Positions 20,101-20,432 of a DNA stretch of 20,432 nucleotides are shown here, one piece after another. The stretch covers positions 1,744-22,175 of the forward strand of contig NW_014039437.1 of NCBI RefSeq assembly GCF_001186125.1, written 5' to 3'. A program made the translations under genes and the position numbers. The notes below the pieces were generated by a model that was given only the letters and a program-made list of their open reading frames with translations, had not been told where the DNA came from and ran no database searches. Each line of letters opens with the position of its first letter. The stretch's first letter is position 1. Source of the DNA: Sphaeroforma arctica JP610 (taxonomy: Eukaryota > Opisthokonta > Ichthyosporea > Ichthyophonida).

Positions 20101-20206
20101 TAAAAGCAAAATGCGACTTACCGTCTCTGACCAACCTTGAATCGTCGATTCTGGTACCCACACTTGTATAGATCATTTGTGAACTGCAGTCAAGCTCAGT
20201 ATTCAC
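15896..20206 (-). CDS. KCTD9: KCTD9-like BTB and pentapeptide-repeat protein, 5' exon(s) missing
   Basis: Predicted substrate adaptor of CUL3 ubiquitin ligase. Exons in transcript order: 20206-20122 (acceptor 20208-20207, or alternatively the exon starts at 20183), 19104-18929, 18644-18487, 18230-18192, 17660-17511, 17159-17062, 16816-16712, 16485-16371, 16088-15896. All phases agree. About 372 residues are visible against 389 in human KCTD9, so roughly 30 N-terminal residues are missing. Order: end of the KHA-like N domain (RIDDSRLVRDGD, then AGEPF; human LIDDIALIRDDD, CEGEPF), BTB/T1 domain, linker, pentapeptide-repeat helix, and a conserved tail (SPLHMSS; human TPLHMSQ). Introns are 226-531 nt except 19105-20121 (1017 nt), which holds nothing recognisable; unlike those of Argonaute, they carry no minisatellites. 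A possible further exon frame at about 20380-20215 could not be phased. Whether it binds CUL3 is inferred from the family. Confidence 0.93.
17511..19104 (-). other. BTB/POZ (T1) domain exons of the KCTD9-like gene
   Basis: Exon 19104-18929 ends DDWIAFNVGGQ and exon 18644-18487 begins VFVTTKTTIQRGESTML, together the hallmark NVGG...F.TT.TTL opening of KCTD BTB domains. It continues DRNGTVMLDRSPKYFEPL and LNFLR. Microexon 18230-18192 (39 nt) gives HGEMVLGEGLNP. Exon 17660-17511 gives GVLAEARFFGM (human GVLEEARFFGI), then a linker helix. This fold oligomerises and docks cullin-3 in the family. Confidence 0.93.
17850..17888. repeat. 13-bp perfect inverted repeat, 13-nt loop
   Basis: TTTGATACACATG (17850-17862) and CATGTGTATCAAA (17876-17888) flank ACTCAATGCGAGC, inside the KCTD9-like intron 17661-18191. 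The flanks do not extend the pairing. It could be the remnant of a small terminal-inverted-repeat element or a hairpin RNA. Confidence 0.85.
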
Positions 20207-20340
20207 CTGTTGGCATAATAGAGAATGATTCTTTTATGATATGCAAGACTAATTGCGGGATCCCTCGGTGGAAAAACTCAACATTGAAGCTGCTGTATGG
20301 CGGGCTCCTACAGTATTTATTTCAACACGTAGTTACTCAC

Positions 20341-20432
20341 ATACACCACACAACATATACACACATATATAAACATAAAAATAAATATATATGTATAGCA
20401 TACGGGCACACACAAATACATACATACTCACA
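20341..20432. repeat. AT/CA-rich low-complexity end of window
   Basis: Alternating CACA, TATA and ACATAC runs continue to the window edge. This is probably intron or upstream sequence of the KCTD9-like gene. Confidence 0.6.

Noticed and set aside
1-20432. tRNA or rRNA genes, transposase, reverse transcriptase or long terminal repeats
   Set aside because: No T-loop signature, rRNA core, transposon protein or long direct repeat was seen on either strand.

Overview
The window is nuclear DNA from an intron-rich eukaryote. It carries one nearly complete Argonaute gene on the + strand (at least 21 exons, GT-AG introns, about 960 visible codons). On the - strand lie an exon block for a Dicer-type helicase C-terminal half, and a KCTD9-like BTB/pentapeptide-repeat gene with 9 visible exons. 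Ordinary TAG and TAA stops, dense introns, RG-rich tails and a KCTD9 with close human-type domain order fit a unicellular relative of animals (for example an ichthyosporean). That assignment is inference; nothing in the window fixes the species.

Layout: 99-10583 (+) Argonaute, its 5' start outside the window. Its introns hold five minisatellite arrays (units 30, 26, 45, 21 and 29 bp) plus a 126-bp tandem duplication. 10584-11958 is the tail-to-tail interval. 11959-12735 (-) encodes helicase motifs IV-VI of Dicer type followed by a probable start of the Dicer dimerisation domain (DUF283). 12801-13296 (-) holds three candidate exons rich in Gly, His, Arg, Tyr and Asp. 13297-15248 is mostly unassigned, with a G18 run, inverted repeats and a 14-bp tandem repeat. 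15249-15638 (-) is an orphan open frame ending in AATAAA. 15896-20206 (-) is the KCTD9-like gene, whose first exon(s) lie upstream or outside.

Together: Argonaute (guide-loaded slicer, catalytic DEDH tetrad intact) and a Dicer-family helicase lie convergently next to each other, which suggests a small RNA-interference locus. The helicase piece is odd: I find neither the DExH half nor RNase III domains near it. KCTD9 is a predicted CUL3 ubiquitin-ligase adaptor with no evident link to RNAi. The most unusual signals are the Argonaute intron arrays, especially a 45-bp repeat that starts exactly at a splice donor, copies that donor, and stays in the exon's reading frame for about nine units.
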